Source: Planctomycetota bacterium (GTDB lineage Bacteria; Planctomycetota; UBA8742; UBA2392). From it: 64,000 nt of DNA. Both the position numbers and the translations under genes were made by a program. Each line of letters begins with the position of its first letter. Positions within the stretch are counted from its first letter, which is position 1. The stretch spans positions 1 through 64,000 of the forward strand of contig JADLFN010000017.1 in the NCBI GenBank assembly GCA_020845475.1, read 5' to 3'. Positions 17,666 to 25,293 of this stretch are shown here, one piece after another. Below the pieces are notes generated by a model that worked only from the letters and a program-made list of their open reading frames with translations, was not told the DNA's origin and made no database searches.

Positions 17666-19252
17666 ATGGCCATGAACACCGCTCCCATTGTCCGGCTGGC
17701 CCTGCTCAGCGCTCTTGCGCTGCTGCTTTGCCAGCAACCGGGCCGCAGCCAGGAAAGCACCGAGCGCGGCATCTTTGACTGGATCGAAGAAGAAGCGCCG
17801 CAAGAGCGGGTGAAGTACACCTGGCCCGAAGAGGAGTTCGAAGAGTACTACCAGTGGGAATTGCCCACCTGGACTGCGTGGGAGAGGAAACGACAAGAGC
17901 TGTTCAATCTAGTCGACGGCGATCTTCTGACACGCGAGCAGCTCAGGGAAATCAAGCCACTCGAAGAAGCCCTGATCGCGGAAGGCCGAGCGCTGCGCGA
18001 GCAGGACAAGAAAGATGGTTACGCCATAGCCGCGCGCAAGGCCTGGGTTCGGTTCACGCGCCAAAACTCCGATTCCAACAAGCATGCGGATTTCTCACCG
18101 GCAAGGCTGGGGCGCGAGGGCGAGAAGTTCGACGATGTCTGGACCTACAGCTACAGCCGTCCCTTCGTGGTGTACTTCGAGAAAACCGCAGGCCAGGACT
18201 TCAAGAAAGCCGCTGACGAAGTGAACGCGATCACGAACCTGCTGCGTCAAGAAGAGGTCTGGTTTCGCGCCAACTTCATCGAACCCTTCGCGCTCAAACG
18301 CGTGCTGCCCATTGAGGGCCCCACACAGGTGATGAACGGCCCGTTACGCGGCACTAAGTTCGCAACACCCGGCGAGCTGGCCGAAGCCGAAGGCTGGCCG
18401 CTCGAGATCATCATGGTCAAAAACAGCGAGACGTTTCAGTCGCTGCTGGGTGAAGTGGGCGCGGGCATTCCCGGTGTTCGCGCTTTCTACAGAGCGCCCT
18501 TGCAGCGCATGTTGTGCTGGCACGATGCCACCCCTGCAGAAAACGAGGAGCAGGAATGGTTTCGCCAGAGCGCGTTGATTCACGAGTGCTTCCACATGCT
18601 CTCCGACTACTACGCCGCCAAGCCGCTGCCTTGGCACTTCAAGAAAGGGCGCAACGAGCAGGGCCTGCGCGTCAAAGATTGGTTCCCCACTGAGGAGCGC
18701 TCCCGTTTCTGCAACTTGCTGGTGCTCGAGGGCCTGGCCGATGCCGCGGCCGGCTTCAGCAACGAAGGCGATGGCGCACAGGTGAAATACACGTTCGGGC
18801 AGATGAACCGCCTGCGCGTCAAGGACTGGCAGAGCGCTTACAAGCAGCTGGGCAACCAGAACCTGTTTCGCATCCGCGACCTGCTGGACTGCGTGCACTA
18901 CGGCCACTTCAGCGCTACGGGCCGTCGCTGCTGGGAACGAACGGGCATGAAGCAGAAGATGAACGGGTTCCCGCGCGACGCTTCGATTTACATTGGCATC
19001 TACTACGCGACAGCCTCCACCGCGGTTTCGTTCTTCAATGAGTTCACCGAAAACGGCGCCTTCAAGTACCGCGACAAGTGGCTGGCCTATGTCAAAGCGG
19101 CCTACACCGGCGGCATTGAAATGACCGACTACAGCCCCGAGCCCGGCCGCAAAGCCTTCAAAGAAGCGCTCGGCATCACCGGTGACGAGGACTTCGACAA
19201 AGTCGAGGCTGAGTTCGTGCAGTGGGCGCAAAACCTGAAACTGCCGGAGTGA
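17666..19252 (+). CDS. Secreted paralogue of the HECFH protein
   Basis: About 528 residues start with a signal peptide (VRLALLSALALLLCQQPGRS). The ORF-track start at 17510 would overlap the upstream gene, so the ATG at 17666 (or 17672) is preferred. From YTWPEEEFEEYYQWEL onward it aligns collinearly with the previous protein, including GREGEKFDDVW, RVLPI/LDG, FATPGELAEAEGWPLE, LIHECFHMLSDYYAAK and RIRDLLDCVHYGHF. Tandem duplication followed by loss of the zinc ribbon and transmembrane anchor is the simplest reading. Catalytic function is not established. Confidence 0.75.
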   Translation: MAMNTAPIVRLALLSALALLLCQQPGRSQESTERGIFDWIEEEAPQERVKYTWPEEEFEEYYQWELPTWTAWERKRQELFNLVDGDLLTREQLREIKPLEEALIAEGRALREQDKKDGYAIAARKAWVRFTRQNSDSNKHADFSPARLGREGEKFDDVWTYSYSRPFVVYFEKTAGQDFKKAADEVNAITNLLRQEEVWFRANFIEPFALKRVLPIEGPTQVMNGPLRGTKFATPGELAEAEGWPLEIIMVKNSETFQSLLGEVGAGIPGVRAFYRAPLQRMLCWHDATPAENEEQEWFRQSALIHECFHMLSDYYAAKPLPWHFKKGRNEQGLRVKDWFPTEERSRFCNLLVLEGLADAAAGFSNEGDGAQVKYTFGQMNRLRVKDWQSAYKQLGNQNLFRIRDLLDCVHYGHFSATGRRCWERTGMKQKMNGFPRDASIYIGIYYATASTAVSFFNEFTENGAFKYRDKWLAYVKAAYTGGIEMTDYSPEPGRKAFKEALGITGDEDFDKVEAEFVQWAQNLKLPE

Positions 19253-19381
19253 CGACTGCGCCGGCACCCTGGCAATCCCACGCCTGCCCCCCTGTAAATC
19301 GCGGGGCTGCGCCGCTATCATCGTGCGGCTCAAGGGCCTTGCCCAACATCGCCTTCCGAAGTTACAGAGTGCGTAAGCCGC

Positions 19382-22300
19382 ATGACCGAAACCTTTTACA
19401 AGCCGACACACAAAGTCCGTTTCGTTACGGCAGCCGCGCTTTTTGACGGCCACGACGCCTCGATCAACATCATGCGTCGACTGCTGCAAGCCCATGGCGC
19501 GGAAGTCATCCATTTGGGCCACAACCGCAGCGCCGAAGAAGTGGTCGATGCCGCGATCCAGGAAGACGCGCAGGGCATCGCCGTTTCCAGCTATCAGGGC
19601 GGCCACATCGAGTTCTTCAAGTACATGAAGGACCTGCTCAGGCAAAAGGGCGCGCCGCATATCAAGATCTATGGCGGCGGCGGCGGCGTCATCGTGCCCG
19701 AGGAAATCGAAGACCTCCACGCCTACGGCATCAACCGCATTTTCTCGCCCGAAGATGGCCGCAAGCTGGGCCTGCACGGCATGATCGAGCTGATGGTGCG
19801 CGAGTGCGACTTCGCCACCATTGACCACGTCAACGGCGAAATTGATGCGCTCGCGCCCGGCGCCAAAATCGCCATGGCCAAGCTGATCTCCTACGCCGAG
19901 CAAAACGGACAGCGCCCGGGCAATGAAGCCGCGCACGTGGCCCAGCGCATCAAGGAGCGCGCCAAGAAAACCAAATCGCCCGTCGTGGGCATCACGGGCA
20001 CGGGCGGCGCGGGCAAGAGCTCGCTCTGCGATGAAATCCTGCGCCGCTATCTGGCCGATTTCCCCGAGAGCAACGTGGCCGTGCTTTCGATCGACCCCAC
20101 GAAAAAGAAAACCGGCGGCGCGTTGCTGGGTGACCGCATCCGCATGAACGCGCTCAACTCGCAGCGCGTGTATATGCGTTCGCTGGCCACGCGCGAAAGC
20201 GGCACGGAGGTCAGCGAGGCGCTCGACGAAGCCATCGAGATCGCCAAGGCGGCGGGCTACGAACTCATTCTCGTGGAGACCAGCGGCATCGGCCAGGGCA
20301 ACAGCAAGATCACGGAGCTGGTCGATATCAGCGTGTACGTCATGACCAGCGAGTTCGGCGCGCCAAGCCAGCTCGAAAAAATCGACATGCTCGATTTGGC
20401 CGACATGGTCGCGATCAACAAATTCGAACGGCGCGGCTCCGAGGATGCGCTACGCGACGTCCGCAAGCAGGTGTGGCGCAACCGCGGCGCGAAGAAAGAT
20501 GAAAAGCCGCAGGACATGCCGGTGTACGCCACCATCGCCAGCCAGTTCAACGATCCCGGCGTAAATTCGTTTTATCAGGCTTTGTTGGCGCGCATCGGCA
20601 AGGCGACAGGCAAAGAACTCAAGACCCGCTACTTCACGCAAGTGCCGCAGGACGGCGTGCCGCGTTTGAAGGGCGTCATCCCCGGCCAGCGCGTGCGCTA
20701 TTTGAGCGAGATCGCCGAAAGCCTGCGCACCCACCACAAATGGGCGCGCGAGCAGCAGAACATCGCAAGCAGCCTCGGCGCCACCTGGCGAGTTCTGAAA
20801 GACCTGGGCGACATCCCGCCCGAAAAACTTGAACCGTACGCACCCGAGAAGCTGCTCGCGCCAAAGAACCCAGAACCCAAAACCCAGAACCCAACACCCG
20901 CCGTTATGGCCTTAAGGCAGCGCTACAACGAGCTCGTTGCGAGTCTGGCGCCCGAATGCCGCAAGCTGCTCGCCGAGTGGCCGCAGCTCAAGCAAAGCTA
21001 CGTGGCCGACGAAAACGTTTACAGCGTGCGCGGCAAGGAAATCCGCGTCCAGAATTACACCAAGACGCTCAGCGGCACCAAAGTTCCCAAAGTCAGCCTG
21101 CCCGAGTTCACCGACTGGGGCGACCTGCTTTTCTGGATGCTTGAGGAAAACGTGCCCGGCCAGTTCCCGTTCACGGCCGGCGTGTTCCCCTACAAACGCA
21201 GCGGCGAAGATCCCACGCGCATGTTCGCCGGCGAAGGCCCGCCCGAACGCACCAACGCAAGATTCCACCTCGTCTCGCGCGGCCAGCCCGCAGCGCGGCT
21301 ATCGACCGCCTTTGACAGCGTCACGCTTTACGGAGAAGACCCCCACGAGCGGCCCGACATCTACGGCAAAGTGGGCGAATCAGGCGTGAGCATCACGACA
21401 GTTGAAGACGCCGAGATTCTCTACGCGGGCTTTGACCTGTGCGCGCCGAATAACAGCGTAAGCATGACCATCAACGGCCCCGCGCCGATCATCCTGGCGT
21501 TCTTCATGAACGCCGCGATCCGCCAGCAGGTGCGCAAAGTTTTGATGGTCGAAGGCCGCCTCAAACCCGCCAGGCCGCCCGCGAAGCTGTTTTCGGGCCT
21601 GAAGCCGCACGAGACCAATTCAGAATTCAGAAATCAGAATTCAGAATTGTCGTACGCCTATCTCGACCCGCGCTGCTTCGACCTGCGTTGGGAAGACATC
21701 CGCAAGCTGATTTCCGACGAGCACTACAAGAAGATCGTCAACGCCACGGTTTCCACCGTGCGCGGCACCGTGCAGGCCGACATCCTCAAAGAGGACCAGG
21801 CCCAGAACACCTGCATTTTCAGCATCGAGTTCGCCCTGAAAATGATGGGCGACGTGCAGCAATGGTTCATCGAGCACGACGTGCTGAATTATTATTCCGT
21901 GAGCATCAGCGGCTATCACATCGCCGAAGCCGGCGCCAACCCGATTTCGCAACTCGCGTTCACGTTGGCGAACGGATTTACCTACGTCGAGTACTACCGC
22001 TCGCGCGGCATGGACGTGAACGATTTTGCGGACAACCTGAGTTTCTTCTTCTCCAACGGCATGGACGCCGAGTATTCGGTGATCGGCCGCGTCGCGCGCC
22101 GCATCTGGTCCGTGGCCATGAAGCGGCTCTACGGCGGCAACGACCGCTCGCAGAAACTGAAGTATCACATTCAGACCAGCGGCCGTTCGCTGCACGCGAT
22201 GGAGATCGATTTCAACGACATTCGCACGACGCTGCAGGCGCTGTACGCGATTTACGATAACTGCAATTCACTGCACACCAACGCCTACGACGAAGCCATC

Positions 22301-22861
22301 ACCACGCCCACCGATGAAAGCGTGCGCAGAGCACTCGCGATTCAGCTCATCATCAATCGTGAGTTGGGCGAGGCCAAGAACGAGAACCCGCTGCAAGGCG
22401 CGTTCATCATCGAGCAGCTCACGAAGCTGGTCGAAGAAGCCGTGCTCGCCGAATTCGACCGCCTGACCGAGCGCGGCGGCGTGGTTGGCGCCATGGAAAC
22501 GCAATACCAGCGCGGCAAGATCCAGGACGAATCGCTCTACTACGAAGAGCTCAAACACAACGGCGAGCTCCCGCTGGTCGGCATCAACACGTTCCTGAAC
22601 CCCAAGCCGCGCGAAGTGAAGACCACCGTGCAACTGGCGCGCTCAAACAAAGAAGAAAAGGACGCCCGCATCGCCACGATCCGCAAGTTCCAAAGCCGCC
22701 ACGAAGGCACCGCCCCCTTCGCGCTCGAAAAACTCAAACGCACCGCGTTAGAGAGTAAAAACATCTTCAACGAGCTCATGGAAACTGTGCAGCACTGCAC
22801 GCTCGGCCAGATCTCCGCAGCCCTCTACGAAGTCGGCGGCCAGTATAGGCGGAATGTGTAG
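19382..22861 (+). CDS. icmF: Fused isobutyryl-CoA mutase IcmF
   Basis: This protein of 1159 residues carries an N-terminal B12-binding domain (FDGHDASINIMRRLLQ; residues 1-135). A MeaI-type G-protein chaperone domain follows, with P-loop GTGGAGKSS at about 200 and a NKF base-recognition motif. The C-terminal TIM-barrel mutase subunit begins near 545. It interconverts isobutyryl- and butyryl-CoA with adenosylcobalamin and self-chaperones cofactor loading. Two period-7 repeat arrays are embedded in frame at about residues 495-506 (KNPEPKTQNPTPA) and 745-755 (TNSEFRNQNSEL); both would lie in loops or linkers. Confidence 0.92.
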   Translation: MTETFYKPTHKVRFVTAAALFDGHDASINIMRRLLQAHGAEVIHLGHNRSAEEVVDAAIQEDAQGIAVSSYQGGHIEFFKYMKDLLRQKGAPHIKIYGGGGGVIVPEEIEDLHAYGINRIFSPEDGRKLGLHGMIELMVRECDFATIDHVNGEIDALAPGAKIAMAKLISYAEQNGQRPGNEAAHVAQRIKERAKKTKSPVVGITGTGGAGKSSLCDEILRRYLADFPESNVAVLSIDPTKKKTGGALLGDRIRMNALNSQRVYMRSLATRESGTEVSEALDEAIEIAKAAGYELILVETSGIGQGNSKITELVDISVYVMTSEFGAPSQLEKIDMLDLADMVAINKFERRGSEDALRDVRKQVWRNRGAKKDEKPQDMPVYATIASQFNDPGVNSFYQALLARIGKATGKELKTRYFTQVPQDGVPRLKGVIPGQRVRYLSEIAESLRTHHKWAREQQNIASSLGATWRVLKDLGDIPPEKLEPYAPEKLLAPKNPEPKTQNPTPAVMALRQRYNELVASLAPECRKLLAEWPQLKQSYVADENVYSVRGKEIRVQNYTKTLSGTKVPKVSLPEFTDWGDLLFWMLEENVPGQFPFTAGVFPYKRSGEDPTRMFAGEGPPERTNARFHLVSRGQPAARLSTAFDSVTLYGEDPHERPDIYGKVGESGVSITTVEDAEILYAGFDLCAPNNSVSMTINGPAPIILAFFMNAAIRQQVRKVLMVEGRLKPARPPAKLFSGLKPHETNSEFRNQNSELSYAYLDPRCFDLRWEDIRKLISDEHYKKIVNATVSTVRGTVQADILKEDQAQNTCIFSIEFALKMMGDVQQWFIEHDVLNYYSVSISGYHIAEAGANPISQLAFTLANGFTYVEYYRSRGMDVNDFADNLSFFFSNGMDAEYSVIGRVARRIWSVAMKRLYGGNDRSQKLKYHIQTSGRSLHAMEIDFNDIRTTLQALYAIYDNCNSLHTNAYDEAITTPTDESVRRALAIQLIINRELGEAKNENPLQGAFIIEQLTKLVEEAVLAEFDRLTERGGVVGAMETQYQRGKIQDESLYYEELKHNGELPLVGINTFLNPKPREVKTTVQLARSNKEEKDARIATIRKFQSRHEGTAPFALEKLKRTALESKNIFNELMETVQHCTLGQISAALYEVGGQYRRNV
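20865..20899. repeat. In-frame heptamer array in icmF (AGAACCC)
   Basis: Five period-7 units (AGAACCC, AGAACCC, AAAACCC, AGAACCC, AACACCC) lie in the linker between the G domain and the mutase domain. They are read through without stop codons as a Pro/Asn-rich linker. Confidence 0.9.
21618..21645. repeat. Second in-frame heptamer array in icmF (ATTCAGA)
   Basis: Four period-7 units (ATTCAGA, ATTCAGA, AATCAGA, ATTCAGA) lie inside the mutase region. They add a polar Asn/Ser/Glu segment before the conserved LDPRCFDLRW stretch. Their AT-rich composition stands out from the GC-rich gene around them. Confidence 0.88.
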
Positions 22862-22881
22862 CACGGGCCTCCCGGCCCGTG
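22862..22881. terminator. Hairpin immediately after icmF
   Basis: CACGGGCC (22862-22869) pairs perfectly with GGCCCGTG (22874-22881) across a TCCC loop, starting right after the icmF stop codon. There is no T-tract, so this may be a REP-type hairpin acting as a transcript end. Confidence 0.5.
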
Positions 22882-22909
22882 ACGCTCGGCCCGTTTGCAC
22901 GCCACGGTC

Positions 22910-23018
22910 GCCCCTTCGGGGCTTTGATTCGCTTTCTTCCGTTTCCGTAGGTTCCGCGCCGCCGACTGCGTCGGCCGCGCTCCACCTACGGCTATTGGCG
23001 CCGCGGCCCTGCGGGCCG
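22910..23018. repeat. REP-like three-hairpin element, copy 1
   Basis: The element has three stems in order: GCCCC-TTC-GGGGC (22910-22922), CGTAGGT..ACCTACG around a GCCGACTGCGTCGGC core, then CGGCCC-TGC-GGGCCG (23004-23018). The motif GGCTATTGGCG follows stem 2. The same order and motifs recur at 23154-23268 (inverted) and 23762-23862. Confidence 0.85.
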
Positions 23019-23153
23019 CATTTTCGGCCGGGCAGGGTGTCGGAACGGGCTATCGGCGATTTGTTGTGCGTGATGCGTGTGCTGCCGAGACGCATGCACT
23101 GGCGTGGCGCATGCAATGGCGTGGTCGATGCGGAACCCAAGGCGTTCCGGTCT

Positions 23154-23268
23154 GGCCCCGAAGGGGCCGTGCGCTAATAGCCGTGGGTGAGGAGCGCGCC
23201 GAAGCGCAGCGAAGGCGGGCGACGTAACCCACGGATCGCGAACCACGAATCCCGAGCCCCGCAGGGGC
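23154..23268. repeat. REP-like three-hairpin element, copy 2 (inverted)
   Basis: This copy is in reverse orientation. GGCCCC-GAA-GGGGCC comes first, then CCGTGGGT (23181-23188) pairing with ACCCACGG (23227-23234), then GCCCC-GCA-GGGGC (23256-23268). It lies just downstream of the RAYT gene end. A short period-7 stretch (CGCGAAC, CACGAAT, CCCGAGC) sits between stems 2 and 1. Confidence 0.85.
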
Positions 23269-23277
23269 GACCGGCCT

Positions 23278-23739
23278 CTATGCGCGATCCGCCCACAGGT
23301 ATTTCGGGTCGTACTCCACGCGATGTTTGCGCAACAACGCCTCAAACTCCGCCTTGAAGGTTGTCTTGCGGTGATGCTGCGCCTGGTTCTCGATGTATTT
23401 CTCCACGCGCTCCAGCTGCGACACGCTTACCGAGAAAATGCCATAGCCATCCTGCCATGAAAACGCGCGCTGATCGGCAAACGTGTCATGCACCCATTTG
23501 CTGGAACCGGCTTTCAGGTCGCGCATGAAATCCGATGGCTTGGTGTCGCGTGCAAGCGAGACCAGCAAGTGCACGTGGTCTGCCATGCCGCCCGCGCGCA
23601 GCAATACGCAGCCGCGCTCGCGGCACAGACCGCCTAGGTAGGCGTAGAGCCGTCTGGCCCACGCCTCCGTAATCCACGGTTCACGCAGGTGGGTACTGAA
23701 AACAATGTGAGCGTAGAGTGCGGCGAAGGAGCTGGGCAT
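23278..23739 (-). CDS. REP-associated tyrosine transposase (IS200/Y1 family, RAYT)
   Basis: This protein of 153 residues has the Y1 HUH transposase pattern: an HVHLLVSL metal-binding motif and a late KYIENQAQHH segment carrying the likely catalytic tyrosine. The ORF-track start at 23787 would translate the adjacent REP hairpin (SPEGAT); the ATG at 23739 (MPSSFAALYAHIVFS) is the normal family start. It is flanked by REP-like elements in opposite orientation, the arrangement expected of a RAYT rather than a full IS. No TnpB or terminal IS ends are seen. Confidence 0.85.
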   Translation of the reverse strand: MPSSFAALYAHIVFSTHLREPWITEAWARRLYAYLGGLCRERGCVLLRAGGMADHVHLLVSLARDTKPSDFMRDLKAGSSKWVHDTFADQRAFSWQDGYGIFSVSVSQLERVEKYIENQAQHHRKTTFKAEFEALLRKHRVEYDPKYLWADRA

Positions 23740-23761
23740 GGTTGCACCGGGTGGTTCGGTC

Positions 23762-23862
23762 GCCCCTTCGGGGCTTAGGAATCTCACACGATACGTTCCG
23801 TGGGTTCCGTTCGCTTCCGCTCACTTCACCCACGGCTATTGGCGTGTCGGCCCTTCGGGCCG
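23762..23862. repeat. REP-like three-hairpin element, copy 3
   Basis: GCCCC-TTC-GGGGC (23762-23774), CCGTGGGT (23798-23805) with ACCCACGG (23828-23835), and CGGCCC-TTC-GGGCCG (23848-23862) repeat the order of copy 1, with GGCTATTGGCG after stem 2. It lies upstream of the RAYT gene, inverted relative to copy 2. Confidence 0.85.
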
Positions 23863-23901
23863 CCGACTGCAAAAGCACTCCACCAGCGTCGCCCAGACGT
23901 C

Positions 23902-24480
23902 CTAGCCGCGCTCGACGGCCTGCGCCATGAGGCTGGCGGCTTCCTCGTCGGAAAGGCCGGCTTTGTTTAGTTCCTGCCAGGTGTGAAATGAAATCGCGAG
24001 CGCGATCAGGGCCGTGGCGTGTTTCGTTTTCTCGCGTGCGCCTTGGCGGTTGGCCATGAGCACGGCGTGCAATTCACGGAAGAATCGCTCAATGGCCTGC
24101 ATCGAGGACTTCATGGCCGGCACCGTCGCCGCGTCGCGCAGCACCAGCGCCAACATGGCCTGGTTGCGGCGAAAGTAGGCGTACAGCGCGTTCAGCGCGG
24201 CTTTGAGCCTCTTGCCAGGATCGGGCATGGCTGCGAACTCCGCCAAATCCGGCAGCGGGTTTTGCGCCATGTAGTGCCCCGAGCACGCGGCGAAGAGCGC
24301 TTTTTCAGTGGGGAAGTGGCGGTACACCGTCAGGCGCTGCACGCCCGCGCGCTTGGCAATCTCTGAAATCGTGGTCTTAGCCGGGCCGACGGAGCCGTGA
24401 AGCTCGACCGTGGCCTCGACGATGCGCTCGCGTGTTTTCAGTTCGCTTTGCGCGCGCTGGGTTTTGTGGTAGTGGCGCAT
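23902..24480 (-). CDS. TetR-family repressor (divergent from the ODP gene)
   Basis: This protein of 192 residues has an N-terminal helix-turn-helix (TISEIAKRAGVQRLTVYRHF) and a ligand-binding C-terminal domain. It is transcribed divergently from the diiron MBL-fold gene. The shared spacer holds a promoter for that gene and a perfect inverted repeat, so it most likely represses its neighbour and itself. Its own -10 (TATACT) lies about 6 bases before the ATG, so its mRNA may be leaderless. Confidence 0.85.
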   Translation of the reverse strand: MRHYHKTQRAQSELKTRERIVEATVELHGSVGPAKTTISEIAKRAGVQRLTVYRHFPTEKALFAACSGHYMAQNPLPDLAEFAAMPDPGKRLKAALNALYAYFRRNQAMLALVLRDAATVPAMKSSMQAIERFFRELHAVLMANRQGAREKTKHATALIALAISFHTWQELNKAGLSDEEAASLMAQAVERG

Positions 24481-24486
24481 GTTTTC

Positions 24487-24492
24487 AGTATA
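24487..24492 (-). promoter_or_regulatory. -10 box of the tetR gene, close to its start codon
   Basis: The minus strand reads TGTATACTGAAAACATG. This is an extended -10 (TG.TATACT) with only 6 bases to the ATG at 24480. A TGTTCACT half-site at 24499-24506 lies in the spacer, consistent with autoregulation. Confidence 0.4.
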
Positions 24493-24512
24493 CAGAATTG
24501 TTCACTTAAATG

Positions 24513-24561
24513 TTGACACAATCCGGCTGCCGTGTATTTTGAGTGAACATTACTGTTCACT
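24513..24561 (+). promoter_or_regulatory. Promoter plus TetR operator for the ODP gene
   Basis: TTGACA (24513-24518) and TATTTT (24535-24540) are 16 bases apart. Immediately downstream is the perfect inverted repeat AGTGAACA-TTAC-TGTTCACT (24542-24561), which overlaps the expected start of transcription. This is a classic repressor placement. A matching half-site lies at 24499-24506. An AAAGGAAA ribosome-binding site precedes the ATG at 24574. Confidence 0.75.
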
Positions 24562-24573
24562 GAAAGGAAAGCC

Positions 24574-25293
24574 ATGCCCGCAGACATCCACGAAATCGCC
24601 CCCGACCTCTTCCGCATCTCCACCTTCATCCCGGAGATTGACCTCGCCTTCAACCAGTTCCTGCTGCGCGACGAAAAGCCGCTGCTCTACCACACCGGCA
24701 TGAAAGCCCTGTTCCCCGAGGTGCGCGCCGCCGTGGCCAAACTCATCGACCCGGCGAAACTCGCCTACATCTCGTTTTCACACTTCGAGGCCGACGAATC
24801 CGGCGCGCTCAACCAGTGGCTCGAAGCCGCGCCTCAGGCCGAGACGGTCGTGGGCATGATCGGCGCCATGGTCAACATGGGCGACTACGCCATCCGCCCC
24901 GCGCGCGGCCTGGCCGATGGTGAAACCTTCTCGACGGGCAAACACCGCCTGCGCTTTTTGGCCACGCCGCATTTGCCGCATGGCTGGGACGCGGGCCTGT
25001 TGTTCGAGGAAACGCGGCGCACGCTGTTCTGCTCCGACCTCATGCACCAGAACGGCAAGAACGCGCCCGTCTCGAGCAACATCATCGAAGGCGTGCGCAA
25101 TTCGCTTGCGGCTTACGAGAAAACGCCCATGCACAGCTACATGCCCTTTGGGCCGCGCACCGAAAAGCAGCTTGACCGGCTGATCGAGCTCAAACCGCAG
25201 ACGCTGGCCATCATGCACGGCGCATCGTTCAACGGAGACGGCGCAGCCGCGCTCAGGGCGTACAAGGACGTGCGGGCCTCGCTGCTGAGTTAG
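24574..25293 (+). CDS. ODP-type diiron metallo-beta-lactamase-fold protein
   Basis: This protein of 239 residues resembles the oxygen-binding diiron (flavodiiron-like) MBL domain. The motif SHFEADESGAL gives the H-x-E-x-D ligands, and later FLATPHLPHGWDAG and FCSDLMH supply further ligands. It lacks the flavodoxin domain of full flavodiiron proteins. Control by the divergent TetR suggests an inducible response to a small molecule or redox stress; the substrate is unknown. It ends convergently with a small overlap with the LplT-Aas gene. Confidence 0.8.
   Translation: MPADIHEIAPDLFRISTFIPEIDLAFNQFLLRDEKPLLYHTGMKALFPEVRAAVAKLIDPAKLAYISFSHFEADESGALNQWLEAAPQAETVVGMIGAMVNMGDYAIRPARGLADGETFSTGKHRLRFLATPHLPHGWDAGLLFEETRRTLFCSDLMHQNGKNAPVSSNIIEGVRNSLAAYEKTPMHSYMPFGPRTEKQLDRLIELKPQTLAIMHGASFNGDGAAALRAYKDVRASLLS

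Larger units (their letters stand above)
22882..23277. other. Non-coding REP island between icmF and the RAYT gene
   Basis: About 400 bases hold REP copies 1 and 2 and, between them (23019-23153), palindromic fragments such as GCATGCACTGGCGTGGCGCATGC. I see no gene here. ORFs 22748..23140 and 22992..23345 on the minus strand are translations of repeats. Confidence 0.7.

Noticed and set aside
22748-23345. Small ORFs between icmF and the RAYT gene
   Set aside because: They translate REP hairpins and lack ribosome-binding sites.
23278-23739. Complete IS200/IS605 insertion sequence
   Set aside because: There is no tnpB, and the flanks are multi-copy REP-like elements rather than defined IS ends; RAYT fits better.
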